From Gigantopelta aegis (lineage: Eukaryota > Mollusca > Gastropoda > Neomphalida > Peltospiridae), in contig NC_054702.1 in assembly GCF_016097555.1 (NCBI RefSeq), positions 90,215,298 to 90,279,297 of the forward strand: a DNA stretch of 64,000 nt, read 5' to 3'. The position numbers and the translations under genes are program-made. Positions 34,760 to 46,782 of the stretch are shown one piece after another (positions within the stretch are counted from its first letter, which is position 1; every line of letters starts with the position of its first letter). Under the pieces are notes generated by a model that had not been told where the DNA came from, made no database searches, and saw only the letters and a list, made by a program, of their open reading frames with translations.

Positions 34760-34899
34760 ACTTTTATTATTAACACTTTAACTACTGACATGAAAATTAC
34801 AATTTACAACTATTGCTTCACAGCTGATACAAATGACATGATGGTCGGTAACGTCATTTATAAAAGTCGGCAAACATCTCAACACAGTTTTAAGTTTGT

Positions 34900-35620
34900 C
34901 AGTGATGAATATCAGGTATAGCCTGGATGACAGACTGGACATGCCTAATCATGCTAGACACCAATCCACCAATCATCAGGGCTCCTTGCAGTTCATGGTC
35001 GAGTTTCACTGATGAGGTCGGGCATTGTCAACCATGAAGACAGGGTGGCTTGCAAGTGCGTGATTGTCAAAATGAGAAACGGCAACTCTATCCCAGATGA
35101 CATTCTGGTATCTGTGCCCATTGAGTGTTTCGGGTACAGTCACCAGATTCAGTTTACAGTCAAAGGAGATGCACTCCCAGAACATAACTGAATCTCCACC
35201 AAAGGGAACTTCTTCCTGAATGTTCCGCTGATCATAGACCATGCCTCTAGATCTCCATACTCGAGTTCTACTGTCTGTTGTGTGGAGTTATTAGGTTCTA
35301 TTGCGCTCTTGTGGCTCACAACCTCAAGACACTCCATGGAATCATATTTTTCGTTCCAGTCATGGCACCACAACTGGTATATCAAAGGCTGTGGTATGTG
35401 TTATCCTGTCTGTGGAATGGGGTATAATCGAAAAAGAGTAGCCCATGATGTTGCGACAGTGGGTTTCCTCTCTCAATATTTGTGTGGTACTTAACCATGT
35501 CTGATACCATATAACCGTAAATAAAATGTGTTGTGTGCATCGTTAAATAAAACATTTCCTTCCTTCTTTCCATGGAATCATAGTCAAAGTTGGTGGTAAC
35601 ACACAACATGACGACAGTCC
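34900..35620 (-). pseudogene. Tc1/mariner transposase remnant, interrupted by a SINE
   Basis: The minus-strand frame contains 'FGGDSVMFWECISFDCKLNL' and 'FMVDNARPHQ', which match the catalytic-core landmarks of Tc1-like transposases ('GGGSVMVWGG', 'QDNARPH'). Beyond it, 'LMIGGLVSSMIRHVQSVIQA' resembles the C-terminal end of such proteins, so the DLNPIEH region between the two is deleted. The upstream part continues on the far side of the SINE at 35347-35568. Frame breaks are present; it is inactive. Confidence 0.85.
35347..35568 (+). mobile_element. 5'-truncated SINE (C-type tail) inside the Tc1 remnant, with target-site duplication
   Basis: Direct repeats 'tccatggaatcata' at 35333-35346 and 35569-35582 flank a SINE that begins in mid-body at 'tttttcgttccag' and ends 'cgttaaataaaacatttcc'. 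It also lacks an internal piece. The 14-bp duplication dates the insertion after the Tc1 copy. Confidence 0.93.
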
Positions 35621-35923
35621 GAAAATGTTAACAGAACTATTGAAAAACCCCACATTAAAAGCAAACTCATTTCACTTTAAAAATAGTGTTTCATTATATT
35701 TCAAGTTTTAAATGCATCAAACGTGTTCTTTTTAACAAATGGTGAAAGTCAATAAAAGAAGACCCAAGAACAGTTAATGGGTAACTGGTTAAGTGTGAAT
35801 CCTAGTTGACTGGAATATCTAAAATGGAAATGTCTCTTTTAAAGATGATGATAATGTTTTGCAGATATTTTGATTAACATGACCCCAACCATTTAAGAAT
35901 ATTTTTCAAGCAACAGAAAGTTG

Positions 35924-36148
35924 GTTTGTTTTGTTTAACAACACCACTAGAGCACATTGGTTTATGAATCATTGACTATTGGATGTCAAACACTTGATAA
36001 TTTTACATGTAGTCTTACAGGCAATCTGCTACATTTTTCCAGTAGCAACAAGAGCTCTTTTTTTATGTACTTTCCCCACAGACAGGATGGTACAACCATG
36101 GCCTTTGATATACTAGTGCCCCATGACTGGTATATCAAAGGCCATTAA
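35924..36148 (-). mobile_element. SINE, variant A, ending in a hairpin
   Basis: Reverse-orientation tail and body ('gagcacattggtttatgaat', 'ttggatgtcaaacacttg'). At 36099-36148 the 'catggcctttgatata' word is followed by its inverse, so the head region is replaced by an inverted copy of the body. Confidence 0.8.
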
Positions 36149-36429
36149 GATGATGAGTGCACTGATGAGGTATGATCCTACGACCAAAGCCCCTCAAGCT
36201 AGTGCTAGAACCAACCCCTCCTCAAGCAACGAAGATAACTTACAGTAGTTAGTAAGATTTATGTCCAGATTAATTAATTTCACTCCTGTATCCTCAAAGC
36301 AAACACATGGTGGACCACCTGACCATTTAGTTTGCATATTATCTGCTAATATTGGATACGAATGAATGAATCTTTGTTTAACGACACCCCAGCACAAAAA
36401 TACATATCGGCTATTGGGTGTCACAAATG

Positions 36430-37340
36430 GTAAGTATATGAACATATTATTTATATATATTTATGTAAAACCAGTGTAAGGAGTTGTGGGGAGAAAGTAT
36501 AATACAATATATCAAATCAAGTATACTGGATGCAGCAAATAATGTACATATTATAAGAAAACCTTACTAATTACTGATGTTGTCCTTCTCAGATATGCCA
36601 CTTCAATCCTAGATTTTTGTCATTTGATGACTTCTGCCATAAATGTCCTTACATAGGCTCATTTGTTTGTCAAAAATCATACTACTGAAATAACTGCAGC
36701 CCTTTGTAATGGTGTCCCAAAAACAAATATCTGTGCCATTAAAATTTCATTTTCAATGGCCCAAATGTGCTTTAGGTAGCCCCCCAAAAAATAATTAATA
36801 TTTCAGGTTTTAAGTCGAATAAATGTGTAATACAATTAGTGATAGTGGCTCATATGTTATAGAAAGAAGATCGCCCAAATTTTATTATTTGGGCAACAAA
36901 TGCCATTATTTTTTTATATTTAAGATGCCAAAACGGGAACTTATTAGCATTTGGCGACCTGGTCACAGGCTTTCGAGCCCTGCCTTGGTGTTCTATGCAG
37001 AAGTGCTTGGGATTAGAGCTACTGTACCTATTATAATCAAGAAGCATCATCATCTTCGACATGGGATTTGCCTTGAGGGTGACATTTGTAATCATGCCTG
37101 TATTGGAGAAATCAGCCATGTTCCTCTGTAACTATCACTATTGTATAACAATAGGCTTTCATTACTTGCCAATTGTTTTGTAAAGTGTCAACACAGGATT
37201 ATTGTTTATTTTGTCATCACTGATTCTTCCGACTTCATGTGCTTTCTCATAAAGGGAATTGACATCACCAACTAAAAAAATAAACAAACCTCTCCCCTCA
37301 AAAATTCACCAACCCAAACAGTCCTGACATCTACATTAGA
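36430..37340. other. Intergenic DNA
   Basis: No recognised gene. A 102-codon frame at 36823-37131 and its antisense frame lack any motif I know. A fragment of SINE-tail-like sequence lies at 36370-36435. Confidence 0.4.
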
Positions 37341-37346
37341 GGATTT

Positions 37347-37665
37347 GTTTGTTTCTTTTGTTTAACAACACCATTGGAGCACATTGATTAATTAATCAGT
37401 GGCTACTGGATGTCAAACATTTGGTAATTCAGACTCATAGTCATCAGAGGAAACCTGCTACATTTTTGCTATTATGCGGCAAGGGATCATTTATATGCAC
37501 TTTCCCACAGACAGGAAAGTACATACTACAGCCTTCTTCCAGTCCTGGTGCATTGGTTGCAATGAGCAAAACCCAATTAGCTGAATGGATCCACCGAGGT
37601 TGTTCAATTATGTGACGCAAACACCTCAAGCGAGCACTCAACGACAGCTAAATCCTGCCCCCAAC
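37347..37665 (-). mobile_element. SINE, variant A
   Basis: Reverse orientation with tail 'ttgtttaacaacaccattgg', body 'gggatcatttatatgcac' and a worn head 'gctaaatcctgccccc'. Confidence 0.85.
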
Positions 37666-38129
37666 AATTAGAGGAAATAAATGAGTTTATAAATCTGGAT
37701 ATGACAAATGAGGTTTGTCCAGGATGTCATGTGTTACTCGTAAGTTGTGCATGTTACATTGGGTATTACACATAACCATGGTTTGGAGGAAAAGGGTTAA
37801 TATTTTATTTATTCATCTCATGTGTAAGAAGATGAAACAGCATAAAACTTGGCTCCACATTTTTTTTCAGTGTGTACATTTTGTATGTACTTTTATATTG
37901 TCAACATGACGTATGTGACATTTGTAACAACACCTCCCAAAAAATCAAGATACATGTATTTTCAAAGGAGTCTAAAGACTGAACATCAGGATCTGGTATA
38001 TTTAGATATAAACTGAGATTGGATGTTGCTCAGTGGTAAAAACTTGCCCTCAGTGAACTTAAGGCTTTTTTTTTGCGTGTTACAACCAGTGCCCAACGAC
38101 TGGCTAAGTCCACCCATTAAAACTAGCAC

Positions 38130-39545
38130 TCATAATTTATTGGTATAAAACAGAAACCAGTCACCATTTAATATTTTCTTTAATACTAGATTTTGTCTCG
38201 TTTTCTCTTTTGAGCATGATCTTTCCTTTTTTTCTTCATCGCCATTTTTTTTTTTTTTTTTTTTTTTGAACTTAAGAGGAAGAATTTGATGTTCTGTAGT
38301 TGGCTTGGTAATGAATAAGAGATCAAATCTTGCTGTTTTATTACTCATTTTAGTAAGATGAGCGAGCATATGGCTCTTGCAACTCAAGATATTATTTAAG
38401 TAACACTTGCACACCGAGCAAATGCACCAGACAATGTCTCGAGGTCGTGGGCGCTCGTAAGACTTGTCAACTGCATCGTGTGTTTTGAGATGTCTTGTCA
38501 GTTGTTTAGATGTCGTACACTGATCACATTCAACACATTTTGCAGGCCTGCACACGTCAACTGTTTGCCGTTTTCTTACCACTCCAAGATAATAAATCCT
38601 TTCCTTTAGGTGAATGTTGCTACAATGTTTAGCACAAGCGTAAATGTCTTTAAAAATACAGTGACAAAAAGAACACATAGCAATAACACTGGAAAACAAA
38701 GCAGCTTCATTGACGAGAGATTTTTCTTGAAGAATCAACTGTGGAGTTAGCTGCCCATTGTTTAGCAGGCACTTGCATTTGCTCGCCGAATAGTGAATCT
38801 TGGAAACTAAATGGTCCTGAGCCACATTCCTATTTTTAGAGATGTAATCACAGAAATCACACTTGAAAGCATTAATTGTTTCTCTTTTCTCTGGTTTACT
38901 TTCAGAACCCAAAAAGCCATCACATGATAAATCACTATCAATTTGAATCACACCATCAACCGAGCTTTCTTCTACTCTTCTCTTCTTGACATTTAAATCA
39001 TTCAAATTTACCCTCTCAGTACTGTTCTGTCTTTTAGCCAAGACAGTTCCACTGCCAGTGGCTTGTTCATTTGGTCTTGATCCAGAAATTGTCTCAGCTT
39101 TTCCATCCAAATGAAATCCTTTAACATTCAGTGTTTTGGAAACTACAGTTTTCTGTTTGCAAGTAGTAAACAAACCAACGTTTTTTTCACTTCCTTGTGA
39201 TATAGGAATTTCTTCAGCTTTTCCATCTAACTGAAAGTTTTTTAAATCCACTGTTTTGGAAACTGGAGTTGTCTGTTTGCACTTTGTGAGTGTACGACTT
39301 TCTGGAAATGATTTGGACAAGAGTTCAGTCGATTGTTCGCAGTAATTTGAACTATCTATAAATATTCCATGTCTGTTTGGCAATATTCCAGTCCGTTCTC
39401 TGATCCGATACATGAGTCGTCCTCCACCAGGTGAAAAATACAATTCATCAATTAACTGGCTTCTTGCCTTCTTCAACTCTTCTGCAGGATAAGGATAGAA
39501 ATTTCCACAAACTTCATTTGAAGGTGGTGGCCTCATCCTAGAAGC
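38130..39545 (-). CDS. Terminal exon: paralogous N-terminal domain plus four C2H2 zinc fingers and a SUMO-interaction-like motif
   Basis: The exon opens in phase 0 after the acceptor 'gttttgttttcag' (AG at 39546-39547) and runs 472 codons (including stop) to a stop at 38130. Exon residues ~5-85 carry 'FYPYPAEELKKARSQLIDEL', 'RIRERTGILPNRHGIF' and 'NYCEQSTELL', shared with the exons at 49.3-49.6 and 62.6-63.05 kb. Next comes a 28-residue segment present twice ('CKQTTPVSKTVDLKNFQLDG' and 'CKQKTVVSKTLNVKGFHLDG'), a basic 'VKKRRVEE' and an acidic hydrophobic 'VIQIDSD' that fits a SUMO-interaction motif. Four C2H2 fingers follow: CDFC, CSFC, CVEC and CSVC types, with spacings C-x2-C-x12-H-x5-H, x12/x4, x11/x3 and x12/x3. 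A run of 23 A residues encodes seven lysines near the end, which makes the last ~40 codons less certain. Probably a nuclear DNA-binding or SUMO-linked protein. Upstream exons not found. Confidence 0.85.
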   Translation of the reverse strand, partial: ASRMRPPPSNEVCGNFYPYPAEELKKARSQLIDELYFSPGGGRLMYRIRERTGILPNRHGIFIDSSNYCEQSTELLSKSFPESRTLTKCKQTTPVSKTVDLKNFQLDGKAEEIPISQGSEKNVGLFTTCKQKTVVSKTLNVKGFHLDGKAETISGSRPNEQATGSGTVLAKRQNSTERVNLNDLNVKKRRVEESSVDGVIQIDSDLSCDGFLGSESKPEKRETINAFKCDFCDYISKNRNVAQDHLVSKIHYSASKCKCLLNNGQLTPQLILQEKSLVNEAALFSSVIAMCSFCHCIFKDIYACAKHCSNIHLKERIYYLGVVRKRQTVDVCRPAKCVECDQCTTSKQLTRHLKTHDAVDKSYERPRPRDIVWCICSVCKCYLNNILSCKSHMLAHLTKMSNKTARFDLLFITKPTTEHQILPLKFKKKKKKKNGDEEKKERSCSKEKTRQNLVLKKILNGDWFLFYTNKL

Positions 39546-39734
39546 CTGAAAACAAAACAAAACAAAGCATTGTTAAGTATGAAATACTTAATATTTAACA
39601 GTGCTGGATCAACAGCTGCAAAGTGGTAGCATATTATATATGTCCCAACACCCCCAATACTACATTAGAATATCATCAACAATATGTGTATTACAAACAG
39701 AAGCTAGCTCTTTATGACACACAGAGTACAAAAC

Positions 39735-40290
39735 AAGCATTCTGAGAGTACTGCTAAAGAAATACATGTCACCTACTGGGCCCAACAATTGTTTATATCT
39801 CCAAAGTTCAAAGGCAACAACTCTGTGAAAAATGGGTAAATTGCCATGAAAGTCAAACTTGATTTGTAACAGAACATGATAAAGTTGTACATAAAATTTC
39901 GGCTCAGTATTTTCGGAAAACTAATTTTTGTATCTATTTCAAGGGCCATAACTCTGTCATAAATGGGTAAATCATGAAAGTAACTAGATCTGTAATAGTA
40001 CATGATAAATCTATACACAACAATTTCTGCTCCATTTCTTGAGGCAATGGGGGAAAAAAAGCCTGTAAAACAAACTTAGGTATCTCCTAAGTTCAAGGGC
40101 CATACCTTTATCAAAAATGGGTAAATCGTTATGAAAGTCAAACTTGATATGTAATAGTATATGATACAGCTCAGTAGCTCTTGAAAAGCATTGTGGAAAA
40201 ACATCTGGAACACTATGTGGTACAGATGAAAGGACAGAAAGACAAGAGACAAAATCTATAGTCCCCTCTGGTGGGACCGGAAGGGGACTA
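39735..40290 (+). repeat. 'aagttcaagggccataactc' interspersed repeat, about four internal units
   Basis: Tandem units with 'ttcaagggccataactctg' and 'aaatgggtaaat' recur about every 120 bases and end with 'acagaaagacaagagac' and 'tagtcccctctggtggg'. It lies upstream of the zinc-finger exon, within its intron or 5' flank. Confidence 0.8.
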
Positions 40291-40733
40291 ATAAATCTAT
40301 GGATATCAAAATATTTTGAAATTCTTATCACACACGTAACACGTGCATATGAAATGTTTGTAGAACAATGTTTGTGTACTTACCAAACCCAAGGGAAAAA
40401 AAGAAAGGAATATTTATTTAATAACATCTTGACACATTTTAAACTATGGCTGTTTGGTATTTAACAAATTATTTCGAAGATTGAGGTGGGATGTAGCTCA
40501 ATGGTAGAGCACTCACCTGAGCTAGGGGTTGCATCTTTTATACCAAAAATGTTACATTTGTATCCATTAGATATCATTTATCATAAAAACCAGGTTTAAA
40601 ACAAATGTAAACATCTTTTTCAACTCAAAACATATTTATGATGCTTGCGCTTGTAGTGAGTTTGCAACACAAATTGTAAATTTGTGAATATTGTGAATAT
40701 GCAACACAAAGCAAATCACTTTCAGGTTAACTT

Positions 40734-40981
40734 ATAGTTTGTTTTGTTTAACATCACCACTAGAGCACATTGATTTATTAATCATCAGATATTGGATGTC
40801 GAAAATTTTGTAATTTTGACATAGTCTAAGAGAGAGGAAACCTGCTACATTTTTCCATTAGTAGCAAGGGATCTTTTATATGCACAGACAGGACAGCACA
40901 TAACACGGCCTTTGATACACCAGTCATGATGCACTAGCTGGAACGAGAAATAGCCCAATGGGCCAACCAATGAGGATCGAT
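40734..40981 (-). mobile_element. SINE, variant A
   Basis: Reverse orientation: 'gagcacattgatttattaat', 'ccattagtagcaagggatct', 'gctggaacgagaaatagccc'. Short internal deletion around 'tatgcacagacagg'. A separate SINE head fragment 'ggtgggatgtagctcaatgg' is at about 40485-40525. Confidence 0.88.
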
Positions 40982-41034
40982 TCAGGTTAACTTATGCACC
41001 ATACAGCTATCAATTTCCATTGTGCTTTTTTAAC

Positions 41035-41265
41035 TGAATGGTATGGCCATAACTTTGTGAAAAGTGAGTAAATCACCATGAAAGTCAAACTTGATCTGTT
41101 ACAGTACACCAAAAAGCTATACCCAAAACTTCAGTTCAATGTCCTGAGCCAATTTGAAAAAAAGTCTGAAAACTACATGAGGGACACTTGGATGGACAGA
41201 CAGATGAAGATGAAAAAAAAATCAGGGCCCCCCCTGGTTGATCCGGTTAGGGACTAATGAGTAGC
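41035..41265 (+). repeat. 'ggccataactt' interspersed repeat, single unit with terminus
   Basis: Contains 'atggccataactttgtgaaa', 'gccatgaaagtcaaacttga' and ends 'ggttagggactaatgag', the same end seen in other copies of this family. Confidence 0.75.
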
Positions 41266-41869
41266 CTTTCACTTTTGAAATATTTTTCTGCACCTCCATG
41301 TTTGCGAATTCACAGTGTCTGCATCAACACAAAGAAGCCGTGGTAATCAATATCTCCAACACTCTCTTCTTTCCTCAATCTGGTTCGCAATACCCTTTCA
41401 GCAAATCTGTAAAATAAATTAGTTTTAACTAGTCATGATAAATTAAATTTTAAAATTTTATACTATAAGCAGTTTGCCAAATTAATGCCCTACTACAAGC
41501 CTTTTCATATTACAAGGGAGTACATACCGGGTAGTAATAGGTAAGCTTTCAGCTAATCTGCATCAACAGTCCAATCTCTCCAATGTCCAAGGTGAACAGT
41601 GGCTGGCACTTACAGGTACCCCATACTCGTCCAAAAATGGAAGTGGTGAGACTTGCCTTTCATCATTTTGTTTTATTATTTGTTGTTATGAAGGTTATTT
41701 TTTTTAGACATGTGGAACTGCTCTCATTTGAAATTTTGGACGAATTGCTCCAGCTTTCCAAATGAAGAGACTTCTGCACACAGTATACACATACAGGTAA
41801 ATGAAACAAAAAATATATAGTAAGCAGGCTTTGCCAGGACATGCAATTAATCAATCACACTCACCTCCA

Positions 41870-42400
41870 CATATACCTTAGAGTTTTGATAGGATAGCTC
41901 TGAAACTATTAAATTTTAAAAGTCAATCTTCTCCAATAGTTTTGAGTGGATAGTTCTGAAACTTAATATAAATATTCTCAGGGACAGTCTCACAAGCTAA
42001 TAGATATTTTGGAAATTATGAATTTTTATTAAATTTAACAATTTTAAATTAAAAATGTAAACGCCTCGTCTTCACCGTAGTTTTGATTGGATAGTTCTGA
42101 AACGTGATGCTATAATTCTCTGGAACTAATAGAGGGATAAACTAACATAAATTTGTGAAGACTGCTTCAGAAAATCATATACTGGTACTAATCTACAGAA
42201 TTATCTTATCAAAATCTAAAGATAGACTTTCACATTTTCAATTTGAATTTTTTTTTATTTAATAAAAAGTATCTCAACAGTTTGTGGAGGGTCACCTAGG
42301 GGATCATTGTACCAAGTTTCAGAAAAATTCAATGAAAACTGTAGGAGAAAATAGAGTCGTTTTTAGAAATACTATTTAACAACAAATGTCAATCCTCCAC
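41870..42400. repeat. Internally repetitive AT-rich tract
   Basis: A word like 'gttttgattggatagttctg' recurs three times (about 41885, 41938 and 42080) with variable spacers. I do not recognise the family and see no gene. Confidence 0.45.
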
Positions 42401-43454
42401 CACGTTTTGTAACACAGGTTTATTTGCCGGTAAAAGGCCTAAAATAAATTCATGGCACTCATCCATTACCTGGACAATGCACGGGTCGAAATAGCGGCTT
42501 GAAAAGAGCAGTTAAGTTTTTAGGCTTAGTAGGTGAAATAAAAAATCATGTTTTACAAAAGACAGATGTACATACGATCACTGTATCTTGTATTTAGCTA
42601 CTTAAGGCTGAGCTCGTGATTCTGTTATATTTTAATTTGAATCAGTCACTTCGTACCATAGTCATTTCGTACCATACTGGTCATTTCGTACTCTAGCCAT
42701 TTCATACCATTGTAAAAAGTCATTTGATATCCTAGTCATTTCGTATAAAACAAGTGAATCGACCATGTCATAAAAGAAGTTGTACTGCATTTTTGCCACA
42801 AAGATACAATGTTTGTTTAGTTTTTTTACATTTATTTTATTTATTAGTCGGAAATTCAGAACACGTTATTTCCATTTTACCGGAGTTGACCAGTTATGGC
42901 CCAGGAAGTAAACTTGTGTAAATGGTCCTAAAATTAATTCTACATTGCGGGACTTGTTGATGTGTACTAATTAGGATCTATCTACGTCCCAGTACTCGTT
43001 AATTGCTCGTTTACCTGGTTGATGGTGTGTGCAGTCAAAAGGTAACAACGAACTAATTCTGTACCACAGTGCAGTTATTAGCACTAAGAATTCGTGTTAC
43101 TGGTTATGTTATAGGTATTATAAATAAATAAAATAAAATAAATTATAAAATGATACACAATAATATCGGCTCCAACCTAAGTTTTAACGGCTCTGGTGTA
43201 AATATGTCTGTCTGTCTGTCCATCGTCTGTCTGTGTGTGTCTGTCTGTCTCAGACAGTGTCTGTTTGTTAATTTTTATATGTTAATACAACAAACTATCC
43301 AATTTAAAAGTAGCATACCATTTTGATTCAAACTTCAGTAACACATTGTTTCCATAATTCAGTTCCACGTTTCATATTTTGAGAGACCGGATTCTGGCAT
43401 CGATAGTGCAGTATTTTTGTTTTAGTGCCGGAGCTCGCCAGTGACCATCTACAT

Positions 43455-43845
43455 GTAACTGCTGTTGTTTACTTCCACTGTAGACTGCTCACGTTTCAAT
43501 AGACCTACCACCTCAAATATGTTCGGATGACTCTTCTGTGCGATTTGATTTATTTTATGGTGCCATCCTTTCAAATGTTTATTTGTCCAGTGGCTGTCAT
43601 TGCCAAAGTGGTTCCACATTTCTGGAGTCCATCAGTAATGTTACCTTTTCATTCTGTGGACTGTCAGCCATTGTGTCAGCCCAAACGTCCTCAACTTTGT
43701 CCAGCGGAACCATCGGAAGGGCTGAAGCACACCTTACCACCTTTTGTACATCATCCTGTTCCATATATTCTGATGCTAGTCCTACTTTTTGCACGTGCAA
43801 CGCCAAATACACTGAGTTTAATGGAAATTTTTTAAAATAGCCTCT
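43455..43845 (-). pseudogene. MULE (Mutator-like) transposase C-terminal fragment
   Basis: The minus-strand frame reads 'LHVQKVGLASEYMEQDDV', 'VVRCASALPMVPLDKVEDVW', then, in another frame, 'KGWHHKINQIAQKSHPNIFE' and 'VVGLLKREQSTVEV'. This order (GL..Y, ALP.VP, EGWH..., HP.IF, EQ) is the C-terminal pattern of MULE transposases of the FLYWCH-associated type. A frame break separates the two parts and the catalytic core is missing, so it is dead. The two plus-strand frames over the same DNA are shadows. Confidence 0.75.
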
Positions 43846-43849
43846 CAGT

Positions 43850-46050
43850 CGTGTGGTGGGGAATTGGAATTGGGAACTCTATTAACGTGCCCATATCCTT
43901 AAAGATTCAGGCAAGCCAACCCTGGATCTAGTCTCTGACATCGCCAGTGGCCAGTTCCGGGGCAGGAGGGGGGATGGGAGGGGAGCAGTTGAGATGATGA
44001 GGACAATTTGGAAATTTTAATGGTATGACCGTAATCCAAAAGGTAATGGGGGGGGGGGGGGGGGGATTAAACAATTAATTAGTTTAGAATGCACAAAAAA
44101 ATATATATTTCAGGATATGAAATTAACATTAACTTACCTGGTGCAATGTTCAGTCGGGCTTGTCAAAACGTAAAAAATAGTATTAAATAATATATTTATT
44201 TAGTTCATAGTGTGGTGGGGAATACAGTGCGTACAGCATTGTGAGCAGATATAAAATACTACCCAGGACAGTAATCCTTTAAAACAGTACTAGCAAAATA
44301 AAACAAAACTGAAGAGAAAAAGAAGAAATAACAATAAAAGAAAACACACACAAGCGCCTGCTCAATTGCTACCCCGAACAGTAATGCTAGACTATAAACG
44401 CTTCTCATTTCGTTGGTGAAGAAAACACGACTCACACTGCAATGCAGAACATGTAAATCAATTAGTTCCTTCTACTTCCCGGGACATTGATAATTCGGCA
44501 AACCGGTACTACACAAAATAGGATTTTCTACGTCCCGGGCCGACACCACTTGACCAGACCCTTATTTGGTATTTACTACTAACTGCCAACTTCTACAGGT
44601 TGTCCTGGCAGTGTTCTTGCTGGGTGAAAATTAAAGGAGGGTAGCCGTGCAGCACCACACCCTTTTTTTTTAAATGGGGGGGGGGGGGGGGGGGAGCTTG
44701 GTGGTTACCATGTTGCTGTGTGTTGTTAGACTTTGTAGAAAGACATACTCCTTATTTTGATTACAAAAAGTTCATACGAAATAAAAGCACTCGTTTTTTA
44801 ACTGAACTGAAGATGTTATCGGTCTGATATTCACTGGCAGTTCCGGTTTTGCTGAACCCATCAAAGTTTTAATATTATTTTAATAAAGATTTCAAGATAT
44901 ACGAAAAACAAAAAAAGATATTTGTGTGATCCCCTAATGTCATTTTTTGTTATTCCCATCTTCATCGAATGAATCGATCACTGTGATAAAATATTATCGC
45001 CAACTGATAAAAAGTAGTTTCGTTTTTGTAGTGGCGGTGTATATATTATTTGGCACCCAAGATGAATGATTTTAATGCTAATGCTAAACACTACCACTTC
45101 CGTTGATTTTATAAGCGGTGATATCCCCTCAAAATGAAAAGTTTACAAAATGTTATAAGAACTGAATAAACAGAATGACAGAAATGACAGAAAGTAAAAA
45201 TCATCAGTTACAATCAATTATATCTGTAACTGAGGACAAAATATCAGACAACAGTTAGTGGAAACAAAAGATAGAGTGACCGTTCTGATCATATGACAAA
45301 TTTGGTGCCAAATAAGTGGGGGTTTTCCAGTCGGAGATTGACGAATCCCTAAAAAAAAAAAAATGTTTTCATTGCTCAAATAAAATATAACTTTTATTGT
45401 TTGTATTAAACATACAAATGGATACAGGTATAGGACAAAATAGAGGCTGTTAAAAATACTATTAAATTATGTTACGGTAACCGTCGTAAATGTTTCGTCA
45501 GTTGCTTTTTCGTACACAACGTGGCTTATCCTTTGATGTCCAGTTGTGTTTTTTTATGTGTGGGAAAAAAGTGTGCATTTGGAAATAGCAGAGATAGATG
45601 CTGGAAAATATAGTAGGATGCTGGAAAATAAAGAGGGGTGCAGAAAAATAAAGGAGGGCGGCAAAATGCAATAGCAGGGAAGGTCGCCCTGCTTAAATGG
45701 AGCAGCGAGAACACTGCCTGGTAATTAATATAACTGTCAAAAAACTAACATAATGGAACAAGAAAATATATTTTCAAAATTTTGACTTGTTTCTTTTTTG
45801 TTAACAGTTACAATTTGTTACAAAACAAACAAATAACCCCCCAAAAAACAAGGATCAAACAGCATGTTTTCAGACGTAGATTTAACATTTGTTAATTCAC
45901 AAAATTAAATGGTCAAAATAAAAAAAAGAAGAGAGGAAAAAGTCAGTTGCAGCTGATGTTTGCATATTATAGGGGTTTGAAATGTATAATGTTACTTTGT
46001 AAAAGACACTACCGGGATGACATAATGTCTGAAATTTACAAATTTTTTAC
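43850..46050. other. Interior of the possible MULE remnant; no gene seen
   Basis: AT-rich sequence with G homopolymers at about 44047-44066 and 44678-44693. Short frames only. A block resembling promoter or LTR sequence is not evident. Confidence 0.4.
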
Positions 46051-46085
46051 AATACGAAATGACTTTCAGTTTTGGTACGAAATGA

Positions 46086-46782
46086 CTATTGTCCGAACCA
46101 AATTGTTAACAACTACAAAAAATTACTCTTCTACCTTTAATTGCCGTTAGATTTCCTCCAAAGTTTGTCCAGACACAAATCGCAAAAAAAAACCACTACA
46201 AATATACATATTCCACACACGAGACTGCAACGATGTCGCCGATATCGTCTTTGCTGAGATTGCATAGGAAAAAATACATGCAGTTTTCAGCCGTCTGCCA
46301 TGTTGCTTGTTTATGGAATACTCTTCAAGAGGGGTGAAAGCCTCAAAGCATGTGACACAATTAATATGAAATCAATAATCTCTAGTGGTATCATTAAAAA
46401 AAAAAAAAAAAAAAAAAAAAAATAATAATAATAAATAATATGACGTCATCACGTTTGCTTTTATTATATTTTATATCACAACATGTTATGACATTGTTTG
46501 ATCAAGTCCTATCCTTTCACCCCTCTTGAAGAATACTCCATAAATAAGTCAAAATGGCAGCTGGCACAAAATTACATGCTTTTTGCCCTATGCGCTCTCA
46601 GTGAAGTCGATATAGGTGATATAGTTATTATCTGGCATGTGGAATCTGGGTCATTGTAATGGGTTTTTTAAGATTTCTGTCTGGACAAACTTTGGAGGAA
46701 ATCTAACGGCAATTAAAGGTAGGAGAATAATTTTTCGTAGTTGTTAACAATGTGGTTCGGACAATAGGGTACGAAATGACGT
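46086..46782. mobile_element. Foldback (Tc1/mariner-like) MITE with long terminal inverted repeats
   Basis: The left arm starts 'ttgtccgaaccaaattgtta' and the right arm ends with its inverse; arms of ~300 bases pair with few mismatches ('gccgttagatttcctccaaa' against 'tttggaggaaatctaacggc'). TA lies outside each end, as expected for a TA duplication. An A-rich run at 46396-46434 marks the centre. Relatives: window start (1-235) and about 3930-3980. Confidence 0.75.

Noticed and set aside
36823-37131. 102-codon plus-strand frame and its antisense frame
   Set aside because: No known motif, no convincing splice or start context, and composition is like the surrounding intergenic DNA.
43527-43840. 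Two overlapping plus-strand frames of about 100 codons
   Set aside because: The minus strand carries the MULE transposase pattern; the plus frames are its shadows.
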